Shown: positions 17,916-25,997 of the stretch, one piece after another
Layout of the letters: the number at the start of each line of letters is the position of its first letter
Position numbering within the stretch: position 1 is the stretch's first letter
Translations under genes and position numbers: made by a program
Notes under the pieces: generated by a model
Told to the model about the DNA's origin: nothing
Database searches by the model: none
The model's input: only the letters and a program-made list of their open reading frames with translations
Assembly (NCBI GenBank): GCA_903871875.1
Contig: CAIQIR010000114.1
Location: 1-32,314, forward strand
Direction: 5' to 3'
DNA from: an uncultured Schlesneria sp.
Lineage (GTDB): Bacteria; Planctomycetota; Planctomycetia; Planctomycetales; Planctomycetaceae
Length of the DNA: 32,314 nucleotides

Positions 17916-17939
17916 CAGTGAGACATAACCGTCTCGCTG
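17916..17939 (-). promoter_or_regulatory. Hairpin in the tatC leader
   Basis: On the minus strand CAGCGAGAC and GTCTCACTG flank a six-base loop, forming a nine-position stem with a single C-A mismatch, about 100 bases before the tatC ATG. It lies downstream of the candidate promoter, so it would be part of the mRNA leader. Its role is unknown, possibly mRNA stability or attenuation. Confidence 0.35.
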
Positions 17940-18004
17940 AGGTTACGGTGTCCACTCGAAACGCCCCCGCTGAAAGAGCAGGGCAAAAGAGCGGCAGTCC
18001 CCGC

Positions 18005-18032
18005 ATTTTACGAGAATGACGGGCTATGTCCA
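18005..18032 (-). promoter_or_regulatory. Candidate sigma70-type promoter for tatC
   Basis: On the minus strand TGGACA (18027-18032) and TAAAAT (18005-18010) are separated by 16 bases. Each hexamer matches five of six consensus positions. Transcription from here would give a leader of about 180 bases before tatC. Confidence 0.4.
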
Positions 18033-18122
18033 GCCGGACCATCATCGAGCCTTTTTCGCTGGCTGCCGCTTTCCCATCACGACCGACCGGTCGTGTCTGC
18101 AGGGGCGTTGTTGATCCACAGG

Positions 18123-19877
18123 TCATTGCTTGTTCTCACTTTCGGTCGCGGGTGGCAGCCCATTCAGCTCCGGCGTGTCACGAGACGGAAATCCCACCCA
18201 ATCGTTCCAGGCCAGCGGCGGCAGCCAACGCGCTTTGTAGGCACTGATCAACAGTCCCAGGATCAACGTCCCCAGACTCCAGGAAAAAGCGATGACAGCG
18301 GGCCGTCCCACCACCCACGAGCCGTGACGATAGCCCTCCACGGCAATCGCATAACCGAAGACCCCAATCGTTCCGGCCAGACCCGACCAATAGGCTCGGC
18401 CGCGGCCAAGACGAGCACACAGATAGCTGACGACCACCAGCCCCAGGACATACGACAAACGCCACTGCCACGACACATCCAGCATTCCCGATTCCCGTAG
18501 TGCCGCCAAAGCGGATATCGGCAACAGCAAGGCTCCCACCCGCTGCAGCCTCTTCGCGAGTCGGTCATGCCAGAGGACGCTGAACAGCACACAGGCCGCC
18601 AGCATCAGGTGGTAACAAATCGGTCCGCGAAACATCATTGCGGGCGTGTCGAACAGCGAAACCCAGACGCCGCAGGTGCAAAGCCCGACCGCCGTCAGTG
18701 ACAGTGACGTTGATCGTCGCACGGTTCCCAATAGCCCCAGCACCGCTCCGACAAGCAGGAGCGGAATCGGGTAGGGACCTGTGAAGGTCGAACTGTTGAT
18801 GGTCTTCGGTCCGACCACCGACAAGGCGAGAATCGACGCCAAGAGATAGACTTCTGCCGACTCGATTCGCCGCAACAATGCCCAACCATAAAACAGGGCG
18901 ATCAACCCAACCGTCAGCCAGACAGGGGAACCAACTGTCCTGGTCAAGCTCTCGAGAAAATCCCCCATCACCTCGGTGGGACTCCACGGCCAGGCCAGCA
19001 GTAAGACGCCCGGCACGGCGGCCAGAGTGCGAGCAATCAGCCGTCGATTTCCCGCCGCCAGACCGGCCTCCACGATCAGTACCAGCACGGCCAGGGCGAA
19101 GGGGACTAGAAAATAGGGCCTCCAAACCGTGTCGAGAATGATCCCACTGCGATCATTGACCGATTTCCAGATCGGTCCCGAGGGACTGAAGGTCAAGGTC
19201 AACGCGTAGGACCGCAAGACGACGGCCACACCCAGAATGGCAAACGCCGACCAAGGGAACAGCGGCCAAGGCCAGGGAGTTCCACTCCCTTCGACGGATC
19301 GTTGTCGCATCTGCACGGCCGGGATCAACGATAGTGTCAGTAGAGCGGCGATCTGCGGAAACAGAAACAGCGTCCAATCCAAGGAGATCGAATTCTGAGG
19401 ATGCAGTTCGGGAGAACACCACCAGGGCGACACAAAGAACAACGCCAGAAAGAGCACCAGCGGCACCACGTAGACTGGTTGCAATCGAATTCGCGTGGTC
19501 CGCAAAACACCGAGCAAAATCAGGACCGAAAAGCCGAATCCCGCAGCCATCAACAGAGCTCCTCCGCGAATCGATTCCATCTTCACGAAGAGATCGTCCG
19601 CACTGACAGAGACCGCCAGAAACATCAACAGGATCAGCAGAAAAATCGAACGAGCATCATCCCACACTTCGCCCCACCGCACGATCAAAGTCCCGATGAT
19701 CGCCAGAACCAGGGTATAGCCACCCAACACGCCCATCATGAGCCAGCAGTTGATGGTTCCGATGTTGATCGCCCCGTAACTGGCCCGCACTCCATACAAC
19801 AGCAGCAATGCACTGATCACATAAAACGGGTTATGATTCCACAACCAACGAGCGGCAGATGAACGCGAGTCGAGCAT
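18123..19877 (-). CDS. Large polytopic membrane protein, function unknown
   Basis: This 584-residue protein is almost entirely hydrophobic helices joined by short loops, and I estimate 14-16 membrane spans. No catalytic or transport motif is recognisable, and the C-terminal tail (after WLPPLAWNDWVGFPSRDTPE) is polar. The frame stays open upstream to 20231, but that extension is Arg/Ser/Gly-rich and not protein-like. The ATG at 19877 is chosen because GAGGAG lies seven bases before it and the membrane protein begins right after (MLDSRSSAARWLWNHNPFYV). Few charged residues lie within the helices. It could be a planctomycete-specific membrane protein, perhaps for cell envelope or lipid handling, but nothing in the sequence shows a function. 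Confidence 0.8.
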   Translation of the reverse strand: MLDSRSSAARWLWNHNPFYVISALLLLYGVRASYGAINIGTINCWLMMGVLGGYTLVLAIIGTLIVRWGEVWDDARSIFLLILLMFLAVSVSADDLFVKMESIRGGALLMAAGFGFSVLILLGVLRTTRIRLQPVYVVPLVLFLALFFVSPWWCSPELHPQNSISLDWTLFLFPQIAALLTLSLIPAVQMRQRSVEGSGTPWPWPLFPWSAFAILGVAVVLRSYALTLTFSPSGPIWKSVNDRSGIILDTVWRPYFLVPFALAVLVLIVEAGLAAGNRRLIARTLAAVPGVLLLAWPWSPTEVMGDFLESLTRTVGSPVWLTVGLIALFYGWALLRRIESAEVYLLASILALSVVGPKTINSSTFTGPYPIPLLLVGAVLGLLGTVRRSTSLSLTAVGLCTCGVWVSLFDTPAMMFRGPICYHLMLAACVLFSVLWHDRLAKRLQRVGALLLPISALAALRESGMLDVSWQWRLSYVLGLVVVSYLCARLGRGRAYWSGLAGTIGVFGYAIAVEGYRHGSWVVGRPAVIAFSWSLGTLILGLLISAYKARWLPPLAWNDWVGFPSRDTPELNGLPPATESENKQ

Positions 19878-20130
19878 GGCACGTCTCCTCGTAATGAGAA
19901 TCGGGATGTGACTTTTTCGCGCGGAGAGCGAGATGTGAAGTGAGCTCCCCAGACACATTGTCATTATATGACCCGACCCCGAAAGACAAGACGCTTCGTC
20001 TTTTTCGTGAGGTGATTCGCGCACCGGTCGATACCCGGCAGTCGCGCGCCGTTCCAGACGCCGCCCCGAAGGACCTGCACCACCACAAACGGCGGTTGAT
20101 CGCTCAAGAACGGTCTTCTTTGGGCTGCCG

Positions 20131-20397
20131 TTACAAAAAAACGCTGGCAAACATGGCCAAGTTGGCAAACATCCCTGTTCTGTAGCGTTTGGACGTTTTT
20201 CCGTTTGGCCAAGTTGGCCAAGTACTCTCACAGGGGCTGGCCAGGTCTGCAGGGGAAATGCCGCTACGCAGCTTCACCCCGAACGCGCAGCCCTGATCGC
20301 ACATCAGGTCGAACTGACCGGTTGGTGTTTGATTGATCATCGGCCCACCACAAATCGCTTCACGCACCACAATCCTGACTGTCCTGTTGTAGCTCAT
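20131..20397 (-). CDS. Small hypothetical protein (88 codons) with repeat-derived C-terminus
   Basis: A strong ribosome-binding site (GGAG and GAGGGG six to ten bases upstream) precedes the ATG at 20397. An AT-rich stretch (about 20470-20525) lies further upstream as a possible promoter. The first 50 residues (MSYNRTVRIVVREAICGGPM, then INQTPTGQFDLMCDQGCAFGVKLR) include three Cys and look like a compact protein. The last 35 residues (WPTWPNGK, FANLAMFA) are encoded by a 13-bp direct repeat and its flanks, so the original C-terminus may have been replaced. I recognise no family. It could be a young or decaying gene, and the upstream signals are its main support. Confidence 0.45.
   Translation of the reverse strand: MSYNRTVRIVVREAICGGPMINQTPTGQFDLMCDQGCAFGVKLRSGISPADLASPCESTWPTWPNGKTSKRYRTGMFANLAMFASVFL
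20154..20218. repeat. Pair of 13-bp direct repeats
   Basis: TGGCCAAGTTGGC occurs at 20154-20166 and again at 20206-20218, start to start 52 bases. Each copy contains the palindrome TTGGCCAA or a near match. Only two copies are present and the spacing is not CRISPR-like. Confidence 0.6.
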
Positions 20398-20777
20398 TTT
20401 GTACCCCTCTCCTTCTCTGACGGCGAAGAATCTCTCTTTCATTCTTATGATAGTTAAGCGACAAGCAATGTCCATACGCGTTCATAAATTTTAATTTTTT
20501 TGAAAATTTCCTGAAATAAAACGGCGGATAGAAGGCATTCGATGTGGGCCGAGAGCGAAAACAGCCGTCCGGATCCACGCCACGTACTCGTGCCTGACCA
20601 GAATCTAAGGGCCGGTGGAAACCAAGCCGGGGAAGCAAACTCGCCACGATTATCTGGATCGTCTGCTCCGTCGGTATTCCAGCAAGCGACTCTCAACGGA
20701 CTTGAAAACCATGCCCGGCGGCGAAAGTTCGGTGCTCCCGCGGACGTCGAGGCCGGGTAAGACATCCACCCGTAGGG

Positions 20778-20824
20778 ACGATGTGAAGCGTGGCACGCTG
20801 CGGGGCCATCGTGCTTCACATCGT
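20778..20824. repeat. Perfect 12-bp inverted repeat
   Basis: ACGATGTGAAGC (20778-20789) and GCTTCACATCGT (20813-20824) are exact reverse complements around a 23-base loop. The loop side contains a nested GCGTG-G-CACGC palindrome overlapping the left arm. It lies 68 bases beyond the stop of the CT398-like gene and could be a transcript 3'-end structure, a protein-binding site or a remnant of a mobile element. Confidence 0.6.
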
Positions 20825-20844
20825 GCTGATGATTGGCGACGACA

Positions 20845-20861
20845 CCCCGAAGAATTCGGGG
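20845..20861 (-). terminator. Hairpin downstream of the CT398-like gene
   Basis: CCCCGAA-GAA-TTCGGGG is a perfect seven-base-pair stem with a three-base loop, 30 bases past the stop codon. There is no U-tract after it on the minus strand, so it may end or stabilise the transcript rather than act as a classical intrinsic terminator. Confidence 0.4.
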
Positions 20862-20891
20862 GACACGCCAGAGGCAGCCGAATGACCGTCG

Positions 20892-21596
20892 TTATTCGTC
20901 ATCGGCGACGTACATCAGTCGTCCGCAGGTGCAAAAACGGACCTTCCCGGCTCGCAGTTCGACATAGACCTGGGCCGTGACCGAGACGAAACATTCGCTA
21001 CAAGACTTGTTGACGACCGGGGCCAGCGCGGCGGCACCGTAAGCTTGCACGAGACGTCGATATTGCGGCAACAGATCGGGTGGAACCACCTGTTCGGCTT
21101 CGGCCACCTGGGTTTGCAGGGCGGCGGCCTGTGCTTTCAAGCCGGCTTCTTTCTCTTGCACGGTCGCAATCAGCTGTTGCAGTTCCGCTTCGACCTTGGC
21201 GACTTCCAGTTCGAATTTCTTGGATTCAATCTGGGATGCGTCGACCTTTTCGAGGGCTTCCAGAATTTCGTCTTCCAGCACGCTTTTGGCCATCGTATCG
21301 GCGGCAATTTGCGATCGCAGGGCTTCGTATTCGCGGTTGTTTGCGGCGATGTTCAGCTTGCCGTTAAGTTCGTAAATACGGCCTTCGCTGGATTTCAGTT
21401 GGAGGTTTTTCTGATCGGCGGAGACCTTCAACTGTTTCAGTTTCGCTCGATGCGCTTCCAGCTCTTCTTTTTTCTTATCGATATGTTGTTTGCGGGCCGC
21501 AATTTGTCGCGGGCCACGTTCCAATTGATCGGAAATTTCGCGGAGCTTCAATCGCAGGTCATGCAACTGCTTCATGCCAGCACCAATCGGACTCAT
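20892..21596 (-). CDS. Coiled-coil protein with C-terminal zinc ribbon (CT398/zf-RING_7 type)
   Basis: This 234-residue cytosolic protein belongs to the CT398-like family: a long antiparallel coiled coil (about residues 8-170, Lys/Glu/Leu/Ala-rich, with the conserved NNREYEALRSQI at about 86-97) followed by a zinc ribbon. The ribbon has Cys199 and Cys202 (CSEC) and Cys222 and Cys224 in FCTCGRLMY. The family normally has CxxC in the second knuckle (CPxCGRxLY); here it is CxC, one residue shorter. AGGAG eight bases before the ATG supports the start. Family members are proposed to act in nucleic-acid or envelope-related processes, but the function is not settled. Confidence 0.88.
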   Translation of the reverse strand: MSPIGAGMKQLHDLRLKLREISDQLERGPRQIAARKQHIDKKKEELEAHRAKLKQLKVSADQKNLQLKSSEGRIYELNGKLNIAANNREYEALRSQIAADTMAKSVLEDEILEALEKVDASQIESKKFELEVAKVEAELQQLIATVQEKEAGLKAQAAALQTQVAEAEQVVPPDLLPQYRRLVQAYGAAALAPVVNKSCSECFVSVTAQVYVELRAGKVRFCTCGRLMYVADDE

Positions 21597-22113
21597 CCAC
21601 TACTCTCCTAGAAGTCTATCCACTCTGGGTGACGTGCCCTGGGGCTTCTCGCCGTCTTCGATCCTGTCCCGGAAACAGCAAATCACGCGTTTTTTCCGGT
21701 CACCAACATCCTGATGATGTCGACGAAGGTCAGCACCTCGCCGGTTATTGTAGCAAAAAGTGAGTGGCCGCGCATGGCTGCCGATGAATTCTCGCGGCGA
21801 TCCCGGTTTGGCGATCCGCCGTGATCGCGCCGTCACCAGCCGATCGTCCTGTTCGGACGCGAATTTCCGGCCTTGTGGCCCCACTTTTCTGCGGAAACCA
21901 ACTGGCATGTCCTGGCCACACTTCGAGATCCGAATTGTGCCCGATGTTTTGCGACCCTCGTTTGTCGGTTTCGGGAATCATGCTGTAGAATGGTGCGTGA
22001 AGGGGAACAATCAGAGATCCGAATGCGTCTTAACTCCACAGACACTTCGGTTTGTTCGCCATCTGATTTGACCCATCTCCCATCGCGAACTTTTTCGCCA
22101 GGAACCTGTGACC
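21597..22113. other. Divergent intergenic region
   Basis: These 517 bases separate two divergent genes with zinc-ribbon products. A candidate promoter for the right-hand gene lies at 21962-21991. Small open frames here are Arg-rich, lack ribosome-binding sites, and are rejected as genes. I see no RNA-gene signature. Confidence 0.5.
21962..21991 (+). promoter_or_regulatory. Candidate promoter for the zinc-ribbon/TPR gene
   Basis: TTGTCG (21962-21967) and TAGAAT (21986-21991) are 18 bases apart, about 120 bases before the ATG at 22114. The hexamers match four and five of six consensus positions. Confidence 0.35.
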
Positions 22114-24591
22114 ATGGATTTTCCGGTTTGTCCCTCCTGTCATCAGTCGGTCCTTGATGATGATGCCGTGGACTGCCCGTTTTGCGGGACATCGATGAAG
22201 GCCAAACCGAGTGCCAAACCGGCGCCGGCCGCCCCGAAACCCGGGGCCTCGCCTTCGAAATCGACCACGACCGGAACCCCCGTGAAACCACCAACAGGCA
22301 AAGCGCCCGGGAAACCGACTTTGCCAGGCGATGATTTTCCCTTTGATGTCGAATTGACCGCGGGAAAAACGGCGATCCTCGGCATGCCCGGTCCCTCCAA
22401 GCAGCGGTCGCTGAAACTCGTCTGCCCGATGTGCGATACACCCAGCTATTTCCCCCCCAACGTCGCGGGGAAAGAAGTGAAGTGTTGCAACGCCAAGTGC
22501 GTGATGCCCGTGTTCACGGCCCCGTCGGCGAAGAAAAAAGAAGACGCTCTGCCGCCGCCACCTCCACCGAAATCGAGCAACCTGCCGCTGATGATCGGCA
22601 TGACAGTTGTGTTGATGGCGGTGATCGGCGGTGGCCTATATGTGTTTAATCTCTTGCCGGGCAGTGCTCGCACCACGCCAAAGGTGGTTTCCGAGGATGA
22701 CAAGAAGGCCTTTGAGGAATTCATCGGAAAAAAGAAAAGCGACCCCGTCAAGGCGGGTCCGGTCGTGCCGGCCGAAAAGGCTCCCACCGAGAAGAATGCG
22801 AAGCCGGAAGTGAAAGTCGAAGATCTGATCAAGATCGTCTTGAAGCAGATGCGGGAATCGAGCCTCGACAACATCAAGAATCGCAGCAAGCCGTATTGTC
22901 GCCAATTGTCCGCAGAGGCCAATGCCGTCACGGGGCACGCCAACGCGGCCTATGAAGATTTGGATCAACTGCTCAAGGTGGGAGCTCAGTTCACCTATTA
23001 CCGCATCAATCCGTTGCTAGAACTATTCTGGGCGGCGACCGCGGCGAATGACAAAAAGGCCGCACAAAAGGCCTTGAATACGGCGATGACCGAAGTTTCC
23101 AAGGTTCCCAAATTTGGTCGCACCCGGTTGGAAATTGCCGGACGCCTGGCCGCTGCGCTCGCTGGGGCCGGACGAATCCCCGAAGCGGCGGAAGTGCTGG
23201 ACCAGATCGCGGCGTCCGATACCGAAGTCCAGGAAGCCCAATTAGCGGCACGATTGCAGATCGTCACCGACGGACGAATTGGGTCTCTGTCAGAATCCTA
23301 TTCGGTCCTGCCCTGGAAATTTCCGCAAGCCGTCGCCGCGACCGCCTCACTCATCACGCGCGGGCAACTTGACCAGGCCCTGAACTGGGCCAGCAGCCAA
23401 TCATCCGACGAGGCCAAAGCCGAATGCCTGGCGATTTGGGCTCAACAACTTGCGCGGGATAAAGCCGCAGCCGGATCGGCTGATGCCGGAGGTGCCATCG
23501 CAGCCGCAATTAAGTCGTTGTCGCCCGCTTTGGCGGCCCGGGTTTGGGCCCGCGCCGGTTGCGGTCGATTGGCCGCCCAGGATCAGGCGGGTATCGACGC
23601 GGCCATTAAGCTGGCTCAAGAACAACTGGCCCAAATCCATGCTCCTGAAGCATTGATCCTGCCGAAGTTAGCGCAGATGCACCGCTTCAAGTTGCCCACC
23701 ACGGCACCACAACTGGTGCAGGCGGCCACTGCCGCGGGCGAGATCGCGTCCTTGCAGGCCCGGTCAGCCGGCAAGCTGGTCGATGCAGAAAAATCGCTGG
23801 ACGTCGCGCTGGCATTTCTGGATGCCACCGCACCCTCGTTGCCGTCCGCTCAAGAGCGAGATGAAGAGGCGGATGGGTTTGGCATCAATCTTCCGCTGCA
23901 GCTGAAAAAAGAATGGCGACACCTGAAGAACGAAGACGATGCACGCGTCGCCGCGCGGGAATACAAGCGAAAACTCAACACCGTCGTCGATGCGGCGCGA
24001 TTGCGATTCGACTTCGAGACGCAACTTCTGTCACATCTGCGCGCAGCCAGTGCGGGATTGAATACCAAGGTCTGGATCGTGGTCGATTCGCGAACATCGG
24101 CCGACGAGATCCACAAACGCGACAATTTCTTCGACACGGGTCTGCCGGGCGAACTGGTAGAAGGCCTGAAAGGTACGGATCAAGAACGAGCGATTCAGGG
24201 CGCGTGGACGCTCAGAACCAAGGGAGCAAAGGGTAATCGGCCAGCTCGTCCGGTTGCGGTGGAATTCCAGGAACGGTTGCAATCGGATATCCCCGGTGCC
24301 GTGCAATACATCGAGATGGCGCTCCAGAAATCGACCCGTCGCGATGAGATTCTGCTGGAATCGGTCTCAGAACTGGTGACCGCCGATCAGCTGTCCATCG
24401 CCTTTGAATTCATTGCCGCACTGGATGACGGTGTGATGCGAGAAGAATGTTACCGGCTGGCGGCGTCGCTCGCGTCCGATCGCGGAGTATTCGAGCCGAT
24501 CTGGAAGCAAGTGGCACTCGTTCAGCAACAGACCGAAAAAATCGCCCTCTGCCGAGGACTGATCGCCGGGCTGAAAGAAGAAGTGGAATGA
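22114..24591 (+). CDS. Membrane-anchored protein with two zinc ribbons and a helical-repeat domain
   Basis: This 825-residue protein has an N-terminal zinc ribbon (Cys6, Cys9, Cys21, Cys24), a Pro/Ala/Lys/Thr-rich linker (30-75), a second Cys motif (CPMC at 104-107, with CC at 124-125 and Cys129), a poly-Pro stretch, and a single membrane helix at about residues 157-180. The remaining 640 residues are Ala/Leu-rich amphipathic helices resembling TPR or similar alpha-solenoid repeats (AGRIPEAAEVLDQIA, ARDKAAAGSADAGGA). With the ribbons on the cytoplasmic side the solenoid would face the periplasm. AGGA ten bases upstream favours the ATG at 22114 over a GTG two codons earlier. Function is unknown; a scaffold is inference. 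The coiled-coil zinc-ribbon gene is divergent. Confidence 0.85.
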   Translation: MDFPVCPSCHQSVLDDDAVDCPFCGTSMKAKPSAKPAPAAPKPGASPSKSTTTGTPVKPPTGKAPGKPTLPGDDFPFDVELTAGKTAILGMPGPSKQRSLKLVCPMCDTPSYFPPNVAGKEVKCCNAKCVMPVFTAPSAKKKEDALPPPPPPKSSNLPLMIGMTVVLMAVIGGGLYVFNLLPGSARTTPKVVSEDDKKAFEEFIGKKKSDPVKAGPVVPAEKAPTEKNAKPEVKVEDLIKIVLKQMRESSLDNIKNRSKPYCRQLSAEANAVTGHANAAYEDLDQLLKVGAQFTYYRINPLLELFWAATAANDKKAAQKALNTAMTEVSKVPKFGRTRLEIAGRLAAALAGAGRIPEAAEVLDQIAASDTEVQEAQLAARLQIVTDGRIGSLSESYSVLPWKFPQAVAATASLITRGQLDQALNWASSQSSDEAKAECLAIWAQQLARDKAAAGSADAGGAIAAAIKSLSPALAARVWARAGCGRLAAQDQAGIDAAIKLAQEQLAQIHAPEALILPKLAQMHRFKLPTTAPQLVQAATAAGEIASLQARSAGKLVDAEKSLDVALAFLDATAPSLPSAQERDEEADGFGINLPLQLKKEWRHLKNEDDARVAAREYKRKLNTVVDAARLRFDFETQLLSHLRAASAGLNTKVWIVVDSRTSADEIHKRDNFFDTGLPGELVEGLKGTDQERAIQGAWTLRTKGAKGNRPARPVAVEFQERLQSDIPGAVQYIEMALQKSTRRDEILLESVSELVTADQLSIAFEFIAALDDGVMREECYRLAASLASDRGVFEPIWKQVALVQQQTEKIALCRGLIAGLKEEVE

Positions 24592-25050
24592 GCGGCACGG
24601 CCGATGGACGGTCTCGGGAGGCAAGAGGACGCCAATGGAACTTTTTCTGGCTGGACTCTTCGGCCGGAATGCGATCTTGAATCGATCTTTTCACGGCGAA
24701 AATGCTTCAGAGTGAGAACATTCGAATACGTTGGATTGTTAAGCGAGTTTGCGCTACCACCATCATATTGGAACGGCCTTGGTTTGAGGCTTAAAGCCCC
24801 TTGAAAATCGCCCGAGACGCGACTTCCCCCCTTTTTGATATGGTGCGCAAGCGGCTTACTGAGCCCCTTTGTTGCCAAGTCGACGCCGATTTTTCAGCAA
24901 TCAAAGAACTTGGTTTCGTCCGTCAGCGACGAAAGTGAACAGTCGCAACCCTGACTGCACACTTGGTAACAAGGGCGAGTCCGACTATGTCATTACAACG
25001 TCACGTTGGCAATTGAGGTTAATGAGATTAACTCAAAGGCAAACCACCTC
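24592..25050. other. Intergenic region before the alpha/beta hydrolase
   Basis: No convincing gene is present in these 459 bases. A short inverted repeat, GAGGCTT-A-AAGCCCC (24786-24800), may contribute to ending the upstream transcript, but it is small and lacks a clear U-tract. No strong promoter was identified. Confidence 0.4.
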
Positions 25051-25881
25051 ATGCGAATTCCAACTCCTGCCCGAACATTTTTGCTGATGCTCCTTTTTTG
25101 GGCCTCGGCAAATGCGTTGATCTATTTTGGAATCGAATGGCTGGAAGCTCCGAAATTGCCTGACAAGCACCGAGTGTCACGCGAAGCATTGGCGGCCTTT
25201 TCGTCATCGGCGAGTCGCATCGACGAAGCGGATGATACGCAACACAACTCCCTCGCTTACCGACTGATGGCTCCAGCAAATGTCAAATCGGGAAGACGGT
25301 ACCCTCTGGTGGTGTTCCTGCATGGCTCAGCAGAAGTGGGAGATGACAATCAAGCACAGCTTCGCGGGTTCCCCGAGCAGATGGCCGAAACGGCATGGAG
25401 AATCCAGATGCCTTGCTTCGTCTTGGCACCACAATGTCCTGAAGAGTCTCAATGGACAAATCTCGGCGACGAATTGACGGAATCGATTCGCGGCGTCATG
25501 GCACAGCATCCGGTTGACCCTCGTCGAGTCTACCTCACAGGCCTGTCGATGGGAGGGTATGGCTGTTGGATGCTGGCCTCAAAAGAACCAGACCTCTTCG
25601 CGGCGGTGGTCCCCATCTGCGGCGGCGGCGATCCGACTTGGGCGAAACGTTTGATCAATGTCCCGATCTGGGCCGTACACGGTGATGCCGACGAGACTGT
25701 CGCGGTGGAGCAATCGCGAACAATGATTGATGCAATTCGCGAACAGGGCGGCCACCCGAGCTATACGGAATTGAAAGGCGTGGGCCATAATTCTTGGACG
25801 CAAACCTATCGCGATCCAGTTGGAGTATTGAAATGGATGTTCGAGCAGAGGAATGAACGAACAGACGCCAATTCCCGTTAA
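25051..25881 (+). CDS. Membrane-anchored or secreted alpha/beta hydrolase (phospholipase/carboxylesterase type)
   Basis: This serine hydrolase of about 276 residues begins with an N-terminal hydrophobic segment (about residues 8-26) that acts as signal or anchor. The fold markers appear in order: VVFLHGSAEVGDDN (oxyanion-hole HG and the conserved GDDN turn), the nucleophile elbow GLSMGGYG, the acid in HGDADETV, and the catalytic His in GVGHNSW. It resembles the esterase/PHB-depolymerase-like enzymes with the FLHGxGExGDDN motif, which act on esters of polysaccharides or phenolics. The natural substrate is not readable. The ATG at 25051 is preferred because AAAGG lies 11 bases upstream and the hydrophobic segment starts just after; a TTG at 25006 would add 15 polar residues. 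Confidence 0.87.
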   Translation: MRIPTPARTFLLMLLFWASANALIYFGIEWLEAPKLPDKHRVSREALAAFSSSASRIDEADDTQHNSLAYRLMAPANVKSGRRYPLVVFLHGSAEVGDDNQAQLRGFPEQMAETAWRIQMPCFVLAPQCPEESQWTNLGDELTESIRGVMAQHPVDPRRVYLTGLSMGGYGCWMLASKEPDLFAAVVPICGGGDPTWAKRLINVPIWAVHGDADETVAVEQSRTMIDAIREQGGHPSYTELKGVGHNSWTQTYRDPVGVLKWMFEQRNERTDANSR

Positions 25882-25997
25882 GAATGGACATTTGTCTTCG
25901 AGAGCGCGCCGTTTCCGTTAGCCAAGAACGTGATGAAAGAAACCCGTCATCAAGTTGTTAAAGGTCTCGCCGTTCCGCCGATGACGCCGGTTGCCTT

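Larger units (their letters stand above)
17818..18122 (-). other. Long 5' leader/intergenic region of tatC
   Basis: These 305 bases separate tatC from the gene upstream on the same strand. They hold a candidate promoter (18005-18032) and a hairpin (17916-17939). An open frame of 92 codons (17848-18126) overlaps the upstream stop by ATGA, but its product has no protein-like character and I do not call it a gene. Confidence 0.5.
20398..20891. other. Non-coding region with AT-rich tract and strong inverted repeats
   Basis: No gene is evident in these 494 bases. The left part (20470-20525) is very AT-rich and probably holds the promoter of the small gene to its left. The right part contains two clear hairpins (20778-20824 and 20845-20861) downstream of the CT398-like gene. 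The sequence between is GC-rich and shows no protein-like frame. Confidence 0.5.

Noticed and set aside
17848-18126. 92-codon minus frame overlapping the upstream stop by ATGA
   Set aside because: No ribosome-binding site or protein-like composition; the region better fits the tatC leader.
20154-20218. Direct repeats considered as a CRISPR array
   Set aside because: Only two 13-bp copies, no array and no cas genes.
19878-20231. N-terminal extension of the polytopic membrane protein (about 118 codons)
   Set aside because: It is Arg/Ser/Gly-rich and unlike the rest of the protein, and a strong GAGGAG site directly precedes the ATG at 19877.
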